Part shown: positions 9,321-17,807 of the stretch, piece after piece | How positions within the stretch are numbered: the first letter of the stretch is position 1 | Layout of the letters: each line of letters begins with the position of its first letter | Assembly (NCBI GenBank): GCA_002430545.1 | Contig: DJCM01000023.1 | Span: 37,760 to 78,304 of the forward strand | Length of the DNA: 40,545 bases | DNA from: Flavobacteriaceae bacterium UBA5950 | GTDB lineage: Bacteria; Bacteroidota; Bacteroidia; Flavobacteriales; Flavobacteriaceae | Direction: 5' to 3' | Made by a program: the position numbers and the translations under genes | Notes under the pieces: generated by a model | Databases searched by the model: none | Told to the model about the DNA's origin: nothing | The model's input: the letters and a program-made list of their open reading frames with translations, nothing else

Positions 9321-9796
9321 GATTTATTCTATTTATATTATTGATTTTTAGCCACATTGCATGTGCGCAAAATCCCAAAACACCCAATTCACCAGCACAA
9401 GATTTGTCTTGTCAGAAGACTGATGCAGAATGGAAAGCACAGCTTGACGATAATGCCTATTATGTTTTGCGTGAGGCTGGTACTGAAAGACCCTTTTCAG
9501 GCTTATACAATAACCACTACAAGGAAGGGGTTTACAAATGTGCAGGTTGTGAAGCCCCACTTTACGTCTCAGATCATAAATATGATTCTGGAAGTGGATG
9601 GCCTGCATTCGACAGAGCAGTTGAGGGAGCTGTATCCTACAAAAAAGACAATAAACTCGGCTATACAAGAATAGAGCTGATTTGTTCTAGTTGTGGTGGT
9701 CATTTGGGGCATCTTTTTAATGATGGCCCTCGCAAAACGACAGGACAAAGACATTGTATCAATTCAGTTGCATTATCTTTTGTTTCAGATGAGTAA
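9317..9796 (+). CDS. msrB: Exported peptide-methionine (R)-S-oxide reductase MsrB
   Basis: Reduces the R epimer of methionine sulfoxide in damaged proteins. The 159-residue product has an N-terminal export signal ending FSHIAC, with Cys16 in a weak lipobox, so it is probably a periplasmic lipoprotein or secreted form. Zinc ligands are Cys75/Cys78 and Cys123/Cys126 (CAGC, CSSC). The catalytic cysteine is Cys147 in RHCINS. The position where many MsrBs have a recycling Cys reads SGSGWPAF, so that Cys is missing here. The start is fixed by a 4-bp ATGA overlap with the hydrolase; an 8-bp overlap leads into the second msrB. Confidence 0.95.
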   Translation: MRFILFILLIFSHIACAQNPKTPNSPAQDLSCQKTDAEWKAQLDDNAYYVLREAGTERPFSGLYNNHYKEGVYKCAGCEAPLYVSDHKYDSGSGWPAFDRAVEGAVSYKKDNKLGYTRIELICSSCGGHLGHLFNDGPRKTTGQRHCINSVALSFVSDE

Positions 9797-10181
9797 GACT
9801 TCTTTTAAAAAAACTGAAGACCAATGGAGAGAAATTCTCGATGACGAGTCCTATCACGTTATGCGAGAAAAGGGAACAGAGTATCCACACACAGGAGAAT
9901 ATAATACTCATTTTGAAAATGGCACTTATGTTTGTAAAGGCTGCAAAGAGCCCCTTTTTGCAAGTGATCATAAGTTTGAAAGCAACTGTGGTTGGCCAAG
10001 TTTTTCCGATTCGCTTGATGGCAAAATTCGCTACGAACCCGATCACAGTCATGGCATGATTCGGATTGAAATTTTGTGTGAAAACTGTGACAGTCATCTA
10101 GGGCATGTTTTTCCTGATGGCCCTACCCCATCCCAACGAAGATATTGTGTAAACTCAGCAAGCCTAAATTTTAAATCATAG
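9789..10181 (+). CDS. msrB: Cytoplasmic peptide-methionine (R)-S-oxide reductase MsrB
   Basis: Second MsrB, 130 residues, no signal peptide, so presumably cytoplasmic. Zinc ligands are Cys49/Cys52 and Cys97/Cys100; the catalytic Cys is Cys120 in RRYCVNS. Unlike its upstream neighbour it keeps the recycling-type cysteine, Cys67 in NCGWPSF. I start it at ATG 9789 (MSKTSFKKTEDQW). The frame opens at 9693, but the extra residues are only the first gene read in another frame. The ATG lies inside the last codons of the first msrB, so the two are coupled and likely arose by duplication. Confidence 0.95.
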   Translation: MSKTSFKKTEDQWREILDDESYHVMREKGTEYPHTGEYNTHFENGTYVCKGCKEPLFASDHKFESNCGWPSFSDSLDGKIRYEPDHSHGMIRIEILCENCDSHLGHVFPDGPTPSQRRYCVNSASLNFKS

Positions 10182-10244
10182 TTATTCCATATTCCCTATT
10201 GAATTCGTGTTTCGTTTCGTATTTTCGTCAAATAAATATTTTAT

Positions 10245-11636
10245 ATGAGTAAGTTTGATATTATTGTTTTAGGAAGTGGTCCTGGAGGATATGTTACTGC
10301 AATTCGAGCATCACAATTGGGGCTTAAAACTGCCATAATCGAAAAAGAAAGCTTGGGTGGTGTATGCTTGAACTGGGGATGTATTCCGACAAAAGCGCTT
10401 TTGAAATCTGCACAGGTGTTCAACTACCTCAAACATGCCGATGACTATGGCTTGACGATCGAAAATTATGATAAGGATTTCGATGCAGTCGTCAATCGAA
10501 GTCGAAATGTTGCTGGCACAATGAGCAAAGGCGTTCAGTTTTTGATGAAGAAAAATAAAATTGAAGTCATTATCGGTCATGGCACGCTGAAAGCTGGCAA
10601 AAAAGTAGCTGTCACCAGTGAAGATGGAAGAGAAACAGAATATGAGGCAAATCATGTAATTATTGCAACTGGCGCACGATCTAGAGAACTCCCCAGTCTT
10701 CCGCAAGATGGCAAGAAAGTCATCGGCTATCGCGAAGCAATGACACTTCCAAAACAACCAAAGAAACTGATTGTTGTTGGCTCTGGTGCGATTGGTGTTG
10801 AGTTTGCCTATTTCTACAATGCCATGGGTACAAAAGTAACCCTCGTTGAATATATGCCTAAAATTATCCCTGTTGAAGATGATGAAATTTCAAAACAAAT
10901 GGAAAGAAGTTTCACAAAAAGCGGAATTAAGGTTATGACCAGCGCAGAAGTCACCAAAGTAAATACTAGTGGCAAAAGTGTTAAGGCTACTATCAAAACA
11001 AAAGATGGTGAAGAAGAAATATCTGCTGATATCGTTTTGTCAGCAGTTGGAATCAAAACAAACATCGAAAATATAGGTCTGGAAGAACTCGGGATTGCCA
11101 CAGATAGAGATAAAATTTTGGTGGACGTTTTCTATCAAACAAATGTCCCAGGATACTATGCGATTGGAGATGTCACATCTGGCCAAGCACTGGCGCATGT
11201 TGCCTCTGCAGAAGGAATATTGTGTGTTGAAAAAATTGCAGGTCATCATGTAGAGCCCATCGATTATAATAATATCCCAGGCTGTACCTACTGTTTCCCT
11301 GAGGTTGCCTCTGTTGGCTATACTGAAGAGCGAGCAAAAGAAAAGGGATATGAAATTAAAGTTGGTAAATTTCCATTTACAGCTTCAGGCAAAGCCCAAG
11401 CAGGTGGTCATACCGATGGTTTTGTAAAAGTTATTTTTGATGCCAAATATGGCGAATGGCTTGGTTGCCATATGATTGGTGCTGGCGTCACTGACATGAT
11501 TGCAGAAGCAGTTGTTGGACGAAAGCTCGAAACGACTGGTCATGAAATTTTAAAAGCAGTACACCCCCATCCAACCATGAGTGAGGCGGTAATGGAAGCA
11601 GTTGCTGCTGCCTATGATGAGGTCATACATATTTAA
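10245..11636 (+). CDS. lpdA: Dihydrolipoyl dehydrogenase (E3)
   Basis: FAD-dependent disulfide reductase that reoxidises dihydrolipoamide for the pyruvate, 2-oxoglutarate and branched-chain dehydrogenase complexes or the glycine cleavage system. The 463-residue protein shows FAD-binding GSGPGG (10-15), the redox disulfide Cys41-Cys46 in GGVCLNWGCIPTK, NAD-binding VGSGAIGVEFA, and the C-terminal active-site pair His442 and Glu447 (HPHPTMSEA). All catalytic residues are present. It sits 63 bp after the second msrB, so it may have its own promoter (a poor match, TATTTTCG, lies upstream). No E1/E2 genes are in the window. Confidence 0.97.
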   Translation: MSKFDIIVLGSGPGGYVTAIRASQLGLKTAIIEKESLGGVCLNWGCIPTKALLKSAQVFNYLKHADDYGLTIENYDKDFDAVVNRSRNVAGTMSKGVQFLMKKNKIEVIIGHGTLKAGKKVAVTSEDGRETEYEANHVIIATGARSRELPSLPQDGKKVIGYREAMTLPKQPKKLIVVGSGAIGVEFAYFYNAMGTKVTLVEYMPKIIPVEDDEISKQMERSFTKSGIKVMTSAEVTKVNTSGKSVKATIKTKDGEEEISADIVLSAVGIKTNIENIGLEELGIATDRDKILVDVFYQTNVPGYYAIGDVTSGQALAHVASAEGILCVEKIAGHHVEPIDYNNIPGCTYCFPEVASVGYTEERAKEKGYEIKVGKFPFTASGKAQAGGHTDGFVKVIFDAKYGEWLGCHMIGAGVTDMIAEAVVGRKLETTGHEILKAVHPHPTMSEAVMEAVAAAYDEVIHI

Positions 11637-11667
11637 CACACCTCACTGCTTTTACTATACAAAAGAC

Positions 11668-11690
11668 AAGCCCATTGATGGCTTTTGATT
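11668..11690 (+). terminator. Weak candidate terminator after lpdA
   Basis: AAGCC at 11668-11672 pairs with GGCTT at 11680-11684, followed by TTGATTGTT. The stem is only 5 bp with a modest T-rich tail, so this is a weak candidate for ending the msrB-lpdA transcript before the SDR gene. Confidence 0.25.
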
Positions 11691-11721
11691 GTTATGTAAA
11701 ATCTTAAACCATTTAGAAATC

Positions 11722-12573
11722 TTGAGTAAAAATATCATTATTACAGGAGTTTCGACAGGAATTGGTAGGGCAACACTTGATTTACTGCACCAAAAAGGAT
11801 ATCACATCTATGGAAGTGTGAGAAAAAAAGAGGATGCTGATGAGTTGTCCTCAATCTATACAACTCGATTTACACCACTGCAGTTTGATGTACAAAATCA
11901 TGATGAGGTTGTCAAAGCATCAAGCATTGTTTTTGAGAATTGTGATCGTGTAGCAGCACTGGTCAACAACGCTGGTATTGCAGTACCAGGTCCCTTAGAA
12001 CTCTTAACAGAAGAAGAATTTGAAATGCAACTCGACGTTAATGTCAAGTCTGTTCGTCGAATAACAAACCTCTTTCTGCCATTATTGAAACCCAAAGCAA
12101 ACAAACAAGCAGGTCGCATCATCAATATCAGCTCAGTTTCAGGGCTATTCAATTCGCCATTCAATGGCGCATACTGCATTTCAAAGCATGCCCTGGAAAG
12201 TATAAACGACATTTATCGAAGAGAATTGCGCCAGTATGGCATCCAAGTCATTGCCATTGAGCCTGGCCCAATCAAGACAGAAATTTGGAAAAAGAATCTA
12301 AATAAAATGGACAGATTTAAAGATTCAGATTATTATGAGGTACTCAAAAAAGCTGATCGAATGATCGAAAATGCCGAGCGCAATGCCCTACCAGTTGAAA
12401 AAATATCTACTTTAATCCTCAAGTGCATATCCATCAAAAGACCAAAAACGAGGTATATTGTGCATAAAAACAAATTTTTCTTCCGACTAATGGCTTATTA
12501 TTTTCCAGATAAACTCACTGATTGGTTGGTGAGAAAAACACTTACCAGTTCAAATCGTCATCGACCGATTTAA
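11722..12573 (+). CDS. Short-chain dehydrogenase/reductase (classical SDR)
   Basis: NAD(P)-dependent oxidoreductase of unknown substrate. The 283-residue product has the nucleotide-binding motif TGVSTGIG, the NNAG motif, a catalytic Ser in INISSVSG, and the Tyr-x3-Lys motif YCISK. The C-terminal region (PGPIKTEIW and the hydrophobic tail) resembles SDRs acting on lipid-like or steroid-like substrates, but that is a guess. I choose the TTG at 11722 (encoding LSKNIIITG), because the family N-terminus starts there; the ATG at 11689 would add 11 unusual residues. It ends convergently with aroQ, overlapping by 4 bp. Confidence 0.85.
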   Translation: MSKNIIITGVSTGIGRATLDLLHQKGYHIYGSVRKKEDADELSSIYTTRFTPLQFDVQNHDEVVKASSIVFENCDRVAALVNNAGIAVPGPLELLTEEEFEMQLDVNVKSVRRITNLFLPLLKPKANKQAGRIINISSVSGLFNSPFNGAYCISKHALESINDIYRRELRQYGIQVIAIEPGPIKTEIWKKNLNKMDRFKDSDYYEVLKKADRMIENAERNALPVEKISTLILKCISIKRPKTRYIVHKNKFFFRLMAYYFPDKLTDWLVRKTLTSSNRHRPI

Positions 12574-12995
12574 AGCTTTGGCAAAAAACTCTCAATCGCC
12601 AAACGATAAACATCAAGTCCAAATCCAAGGATCAACCCCTTTGCGTTGGGGGTTATATATGAAGTGTGTCGAAAATCTTCCCGAGCGAAAGTGTTGGAAA
12701 TATGTACCTCAATCACTGGCGCTGCAATAGCTTTGATCGCATCCCCTATCCCAACAGAAGTATGGGTATAGGCAGCAGCGTTTAAAATTATACCATCAAC
12801 ATCAAAACCCACACGTTGGATTTCATTGATGAGCTCTCCCTCAACATTAGACTGATAATAAGTCAAAGAAATAGTAGTATACAAGGATTGAAGTTGAAGA
12901 AAATATGCGTCAAAATCTTTGTTACCATATACATTAGGTTCACGCTTTCCCAAGAGGTTCAGGTTTGGACCGTTTATAATTGCTATCTTCATCAT
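12570..12995 (-). CDS. aroQ: Type II 3-dehydroquinate dehydratase
   Basis: Cytoplasmic shikimate-pathway enzyme converting 3-dehydroquinate to 3-dehydroshikimate. The 141-residue length is typical of the dodecameric type II enzyme. Visible motifs are NGPNLNLLG with the following Arg, the catalytic Tyr in EPNVYG, the substrate-binding NAAAYTHTS, and the catalytic His in EVHISN followed by the Arg of FAREDFR. Two consecutive ATG codons begin it (12995 or 12992). It is divergent from xerD across 51 bp, with a near-match -7 box, and overlaps the SDR gene by 4 bp at its 3' end. Confidence 0.96.
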   Translation of the reverse strand: MMKIAIINGPNLNLLGKREPNVYGNKDFDAYFLQLQSLYTTISLTYYQSNVEGELINEIQRVGFDVDGIILNAAAYTHTSVGIGDAIKAIAAPVIEVHISNTFAREDFRHTSYITPNAKGLILGFGLDVYRLAIESFLPKL

Positions 12996-13046
12996 TCTTT
13001 TACAAAATATACGTAAGGGCGCTGTAAATATAATGTATCTTCGAAT

Positions 13047-13934
13047 ATGAACTGGAGTGAAAGTATCAAAGCTTTTAAATCATATCTACTTCTCGAAAGA
13101 GGACTTTCGGAAAATACATTAGAAAATTATGTTTTTGATGTTCAAAAACTGATTGCATACTTAGAGAAACACAACATCAAATTTGGTCCAACCAAAGTCG
13201 ATTCAGATCATTTGCTTCAGTTTATTTATGACACTGCCAAAGAAGTAAAGCCCTCATCTCAATCTCGTTTGCTTTCTGGTCTTCGATCGTTCTTTGACTT
13301 TCTTATCACAGAGGGCCTGCGCGACAACAATCCTGTTACTTTGGTAGAACCTCCTAAAATCGGAACCACCCTACCAATTACTTTATCTGTTTCGGAGGTC
13401 GAAGAGCTTATCAATAGTTTTACTGGAGAAGAACCGATGTCGATACGAAATCGATGCATACTTGAAATGCTTTACTCCTGTGGATTGCGCGTGAGTGAAC
13501 TCGTCAATCTGCGTTGTTCAGATTTATTTTTTGAAGAAGGATTAGTCAAGGTAATCGGCAAAGGGGATAAAGAACGCTTTGTACCCATTGGTCGAATTGG
13601 ACAAAAAACTGTCAATCAGTATCTGTCTGTTCGAGTGGAAGGAAAAAAAGGGCATAGTGATATTTTGTTTCTCAATAACAGAAGAACAAAACTCACGCGC
13701 AATATGATATTTATAATTGTGAATAAAGCTGCAGCACTTGCAGGCATTCAAAAAAAAATAGGTCCACACAGTTTACGTCACTCATTTGCAACACACCTTG
13801 TTGAAAATGGAGCTGACATCAGTTCTGTTCAACAAATGCTAGGTCATAGTAGTATCACAACTACAGAACGTTATTTACATATGAGCAATAAGCATTTACA
13901 ACAAACAATCAACCAATTTCATCCTCGGTCTTAA
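13047..13934 (+). CDS. xerD: Site-specific tyrosine recombinase XerD/XerC-like
   Basis: Probably resolves chromosome dimers at the dif site during division. The 295-residue protein has the core-binding SAM-like domain (about 1-90) and the catalytic domain with every active-site residue: Arg148 (CGLRVSEL), Lys172 (GKGDKER), His241/Arg244 (HSLRHSFATH), His267 (LGHSS) and Tyr276 (ERYLHM). The length and the conserved core fit the housekeeping Xer enzymes rather than phage integrases, and no att-like repeats surround it. A near-match -7 element (TATCTTCG, 13036-13043) ends three bases before ATG 13047. Its stop codon overlaps the response regulator's stop within a shared TTAA. Confidence 0.93.
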   Translation: MNWSESIKAFKSYLLLERGLSENTLENYVFDVQKLIAYLEKHNIKFGPTKVDSDHLLQFIYDTAKEVKPSSQSRLLSGLRSFFDFLITEGLRDNNPVTLVEPPKIGTTLPITLSVSEVEELINSFTGEEPMSIRNRCILEMLYSCGLRVSELVNLRCSDLFFEEGLVKVIGKGDKERFVPIGRIGQKTVNQYLSVRVEGKKGHSDILFLNNRRTKLTRNMIFIIVNKAAALAGIQKKIGPHSLRHSFATHLVENGADISSVQQMLGHSSITTTERYLHMSNKHLQQTINQFHPRS

Positions 13935-14632
13935 GAAGTAATCAAACGAAAGCCCTCGCCATGAATGTTTGCAATCTCGATGTTGGAATCGCTTCGAAGA
14001 TACTTACGCAACTTTGCAATATAAACATCCATACTTCTGGAAGTAAAATAATTGTCGTCGTTCCAAATTTCGCTCAGTGCTTTATTTCTATAAAGTAAAT
14101 CACCTTGGGTTTCAACCAGCATTAACAACAGCTGATTTTCTTTTGGCGAAAGGCTTCTGGCTTCATCTACTTTATAAGTCAAAGTTCGCAAGCGAGGATT
14201 AAATATAAAATCCCCAATGACAATCCTAGATTTTGGCTTTGATTTTTCTTTATTTTGTTCATTTCGCTGAATCAAAACATCCAACTTTTTCATCAGAATA
14301 TCAGAGTCAAAGGGCTTTGTCAAATAGTCATCTGCTCCAATTTTATAGCCTTTCAACACATCGTCTTTCATCGATTTGGCAGTCAGGAAAACGATGGGAA
14401 TGGACTTGTTTTTTGAGCGAATTTCTTTGGCAAGTGTAAAACCATCTTTATAGGGCATCATAACATCTAGTACACAAATATCAAACTCGCTCTTTTTAAA
14501 CTTTTCATAGCCCTCCAGACCATTTCGAGCAAGTACAACTTTATATCCATTTAGCTGCAAATAATCTCTCAATACTGTGCCAAAGTTTAAGTCATCTTCA
14601 ACTAACAATACGTGTTTATTTCTTGCATTCAT
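13931..14632 (-). CDS. OmpR-family response regulator (RprY-like)
   Basis: Two-component DNA-binding regulator of 233 residues. The receiver domain (about 7-120) has the acidic pocket VEDD, phospho-acceptor Asp56 (CVLDVMMP), the Thr/Lys switch FLTAK and the conserved Lys in TKPF. The C-terminal winged-helix domain (about 135-230) has SPKENQLL and the recognition-helix region SRSMDVYIAKLRKYL. It follows its kinase by 11 bp. In Bacteroidota this pair resembles RprX/RprY, tied in Bacteroides and Porphyromonas to envelope and stress responses; that link is inference. Confidence 0.94.
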   Translation of the reverse strand: MNARNKHVLLVEDDLNFGTVLRDYLQLNGYKVVLARNGLEGYEKFKKSEFDICVLDVMMPYKDGFTLAKEIRSKNKSIPIVFLTAKSMKDDVLKGYKIGADDYLTKPFDSDILMKKLDVLIQRNEQNKEKSKPKSRIVIGDFIFNPRLRTLTYKVDEARSLSPKENQLLLMLVETQGDLLYRNKALSEIWNDDNYFTSRSMDVYIAKLRKYLRSDSNIEIANIHGEGFRLITS

Positions 14633-14643
14633 TTTAGACTATT

Positions 14644-16224
14644 TTAAAATGGCAAAAACACAGTGAATGTGCTTCCTAGGTTTGGTGCACTAGAAACAGA
14701 AATCGTGCCAGAGTGCATTTTTATTATTTGTTTGACATAAGCCAGTCCTAATCCATGACCTTTTACATTGTGAATATTACCAGAAGATTCTCGATAAAAC
14801 TTGTCAAATATTCGTTTACGTACTGCAGCTGTCATTCCGATTCCTTTGTCTTTAATTTTGACAGTAAATCCTTTTTCATCTACGCTTGTTTCGATCTCAA
14901 CAACGAGCTCTTTGTTTGAATACTTAATCGCATTGTCTAGCAGATTTACCCAAACATTTGTCATGTGAACTGAGGATATGAACAATTGCACAGGGTATTT
15001 TGAGAATTGCTGTATCAACTGTCCACCACGATTTTGAATGATGAGACGAACATGATCAAGGGCACTTTGAATGGTCAGATGAGGATCGATGTTTTGTTTT
15101 TCCAAATCCAATTCTCGCTTTTCAAGCTGTGAAATTTGCAATACATTTTCGACGTGGGTATGCAAACGCTTATTCTCGTCTCTGATCATCTCTAAATACC
15201 CAGTAAACTTTTTAGAATCTTTTAAAACCCCTTTATTATTCAATGCGTCAAGTGCCAAATGAATCGTTGCAATGGGTGTCTTAAACTCATGCGTCATATT
15301 ATTGATAAAATCTGACTTGATTTCTGATATCTTTTTTTGTTTTAAAATCTGAAATAAAGATGCTGCAAAAACACCCAAAATAATCAGCGTAAACAACAAA
15401 GAGAGCAATAGCGTGTTGTAAACAGACTCCTCAATGAAACGATCTAGATTTGGAAATGCAATCCGAAGCTCATAGCGATGTGGTTCATCATCGCGAATGA
15501 ATAATGGGGTTTTAAATTGTCTTTCGTTGAGCGTTGATAAATAGTTTTCAGATCCAACAACACTCACTTGATTCCCGTCAAAAACACGAAACTCAAATGG
15601 AATTCTGATTTCTCTTAGAAGAAATTCCTGACGCAAGAGCAATTCGAGTTCTAGGTTGTTGACCCTCATTTGAATTGGCTTAGTATCAGCAAAATCCATA
15701 AAAATCGTTTCATAACGAGCTTTGTCCATTGATGACATTCTCTCGATTCGTTGCAATCGCTCGGTTGAGCTCATATTCTCTTTTTCTCGCTCAAAACTTT
15801 CATCAATTATGGTCAGTGATTTAATTCTTCGATAATCTAAAATGGGTGCAGAATCATTGCTCAACGAGTCGAAGGTTTGTAAAGAGATGTTATAATCATC
15901 TTCAATGATTCCTTGTTGAATAAAGTAGGAAACATCAGCATCTGGACTACGATCGATATACTCAAAAACCTCTGTCAATTCAGAGTATCTCGGCGTTCCA
16001 ATACTATCAATCATTTTTTGATAAGCAGATAAATAATCAAGTAGTTCTCGCTCCTTTATTTGAGAAGAAACCTCTGAAATTGCAGCACTGACACTCAACA
16101 CAAACTGTCGCTCAAAATTGCTCTCATTTTTGTTGATCCATGATCGTTGGATAAGAATAATCCCTATCAGGGAGAGTGTCATCAAAAAAATCAATATTGG
16201 AAAGAACCCACGATTCATATTCAA
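14644..16224 (-). CDS. Membrane sensor histidine kinase (RprX-like)
   Basis: A 526-residue two-component sensor. TM1 lies at about 8-26, followed by a large extracytoplasmic region (about 27-268), TM2 at about 271-292, then HisKA with phospho-acceptor His312 (NNMTHEFKTP) and the HATPase domain with N box (NLLDNAIKYS), G1 (DKGIGM) and G2 (GHGLGLAYV). The long periplasmic domain matches no motif I recognise, so the signal is unknown. It starts 6 bp after coaE and is at the end of a long minus-strand run, so the pair may be co-transcribed with envelope genes. Confidence 0.94.
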   Translation of the reverse strand: MNMNRGFFPILIFLMTLSLIGIILIQRSWINKNESNFERQFVLSVSAAISEVSSQIKERELLDYLSAYQKMIDSIGTPRYSELTEVFEYIDRSPDADVSYFIQQGIIEDDYNISLQTFDSLSNDSAPILDYRRIKSLTIIDESFEREKENMSSTERLQRIERMSSMDKARYETIFMDFADTKPIQMRVNNLELELLLRQEFLLREIRIPFEFRVFDGNQVSVVGSENYLSTLNERQFKTPLFIRDDEPHRYELRIAFPNLDRFIEESVYNTLLLSLLFTLIILGVFAASLFQILKQKKISEIKSDFINNMTHEFKTPIATIHLALDALNNKGVLKDSKKFTGYLEMIRDENKRLHTHVENVLQISQLEKRELDLEKQNIDPHLTIQSALDHVRLIIQNRGGQLIQQFSKYPVQLFISSVHMTNVWVNLLDNAIKYSNKELVVEIETSVDEKGFTVKIKDKGIGMTAAVRKRIFDKFYRESSGNIHNVKGHGLGLAYVKQIIKMHSGTISVSSAPNLGSTFTVFLPF

Positions 16225-16230
16225 AAATAA

Positions 16231-16827
16231 CTAATCTTTCTGCAATTGTTTACGAATAGATACTATAACAGAATTGAGTTGTTGCTTTGCTTGTTCAAAC
16301 ACAGTGTTTTCAATCAAATAGTTAGCATATTTGATTTTTTCTTCCTCTGGCCACTGAAAACGTGAGCGTGCTTGTACTTGATCCAAGGTCAAGCCATCAC
16401 GTTTTTGGATGCGTTCAAATCGAATCTTTTCTGGACATTGAACCAAAATCACAATATCAAAATTCCCTTGATTCCCATGCTCAATCAGTATGGCAGATTC
16501 GTAAGCAATGATATCCTTTGTTTGTTGAGACACCCAATTCAAATAGTCTTTTTGAACAACAGGATGAACCAAATTGTTCAAATCGTTTAGAGCAGTTGCA
16601 TCGTCAAAGACGATACTTGCAACCCATTTCCGATTGAGCAAACCATCGTGATAGGATTCTTCACCAAAACGCTCTTTTATTGAGTCCATCAAAGATTCAT
16701 TTTGATTCATCAACTGTTTGGCACGAACATCAGAATAGTAAACAGGTATACCTTCATTCTCCATCAACTGACAAATTGTGGTTTTACCACATCCCATATT
16801 TCCTGTAACTGCGATCTGTACCATCAA
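16231..16827 (-). CDS. coaE: Dephospho-CoA kinase
   Basis: Last step of coenzyme A synthesis: phosphorylates the 3'-OH of dephospho-CoA with ATP. The 198-residue product has the P-loop GNMGCGKT (9-16), the substrate motif around YYSDVRAKQLM, and the HPVV and lid regions (RIQKRDGL, ARSRFQWP). Its ATG overlaps the stop of the YbbR gene by 4 bp; a second ATG follows immediately. It shares the same strand and gene run as coaBC, so two of the CoA-pathway enzymes are likely in one transcription unit. Confidence 0.95.
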   Translation of the reverse strand: MMVQIAVTGNMGCGKTTICQLMENEGIPVYYSDVRAKQLMNQNESLMDSIKERFGEESYHDGLLNRKWVASIVFDDATALNDLNNLVHPVVQKDYLNWVSQQTKDIIAYESAILIEHGNQGNFDIVILVQCPEKIRFERIQKRDGLTLDQVQARSRFQWPEEEKIKYANYLIENTVFEQAKQQLNSVIVSIRKQLQKD

Positions 16828-17807
16828 TCTAAAAAATAACGTACTTGTTTTGGTGTAATATCTTTAACCATGATATCCTCAGGTATTTTCTCAAAATTGA
16901 CATCTAAGTATTCTGCAGTCGTATCAGATGGCAATCGACATCCTAGCACAAACTGTGATGGCTCGATCTGACGAACTCTTTCAATGGGAACACGAAGGTT
17001 GACCAAAACAAATGCTGGAATCAAGCTCACATCAACTTTTTCATCAGAGTCGATTACTTCGACAGGAAGGCGAAGTTCAACTTGTGTGTAGCGAGAAATG
17101 TTTTGCATAACATGAACCTTTGTCTGACTCCATTTAAAATTTGATTGTAGATCAGTTGTTACTGCCAATTTTTGGTCGAAAGAAGTGTTAAAGATCTTCT
17201 TCTTTGGACTCTCTAAAAGTGCATACATCAAAGTATCAACTTGTGAAGGCAACCCAAAGACTGTTAAAGAGTCTGGCACAATTTGTCGTTCACTTGACCA
17301 TGCATAACCATCAGCTGGCATCAAGTCCTGATCGAGTCGTACAGGTACCCTTTTTGATGCAGATTTAATGAATGGGGCATCAAGTCTTTTGAGTGATAGC
17401 TGATTGACTAGAAACACATTTCGAAAATGTGATTCTACAAACGAAATTAAATCTTGTTGGGTGAAATAAATCCCATCTCGATCCATTTGAGCATCCGACA
17501 TAGATAGAAAAACAGTTGGTGTAATCAATCGAGCGGAAAGCAAACGAAAACCTGTTCCAGAAACAATAAAATCAGTCGCTTGTACTTCATTATTTGTACG
17601 ATAGATTTCAAAAGTTTCATTGCTAAAATCAAACTGGATTTCAACGCTAGCAGTATGTGTTTCCGACATTTTTGAAGACAGCCAAACAACAAAGGAAAAG
17701 AGAAAAAATATAATAATTAAACGCAATTGCTTGAGCGATCCAATCTGTTTGGTAAGACCGCTTAATAAAGCCATAAATGATCGATTTATTTTACTTTTGA
17801 TTGTCAA
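16824..17807 (-). CDS. YbbR-domain membrane protein (CdaR-like)
   Basis: A 327-residue protein with a basic N-terminus, one membrane helix (about 30-47, LRLIIIFFLFSFVVWLSS) and an extracytoplasmic part with YbbR-like beta repeats (for example RVPVRL and LPVEVI). In Firmicutes the YbbR protein CdaR regulates the diadenylate cyclase CdaA, but no cyclase gene is nearby here and the role in Bacteroidota is unclear. The ATG at 17807 overlaps fabI by 17 bp; a second ATG at 17774 (MALLSGLTK) would avoid the overlap and is equally possible. Its end is coupled to coaE by a 4-bp overlap. Confidence 0.8.
   Translation of the reverse strand: MTIKSKINRSFMALLSGLTKQIGSLKQLRLIIIFFLFSFVVWLSSKMSETHTASVEIQFDFSNETFEIYRTNNEVQATDFIVSGTGFRLLSARLITPTVFLSMSDAQMDRDGIYFTQQDLISFVESHFRNVFLVNQLSLKRLDAPFIKSASKRVPVRLDQDLMPADGYAWSSERQIVPDSLTVFGLPSQVDTLMYALLESPKKKIFNTSFDQKLAVTTDLQSNFKWSQTKVHVMQNISRYTQVELRLPVEVIDSDEKVDVSLIPAFVLVNLRVPIERVRQIEPSQFVLGCRLPSDTTAEYLDVNFEKIPEDIMVKDITPKQVRYFLD

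Noticed and set aside
13047..13934. XerD-like recombinase as an integrase of a mobile island
   Set aside because: Neighbours are housekeeping genes, there are no flanking att-like repeats or tRNA, and the protein has the length and motifs of chromosomal Xer enzymes.
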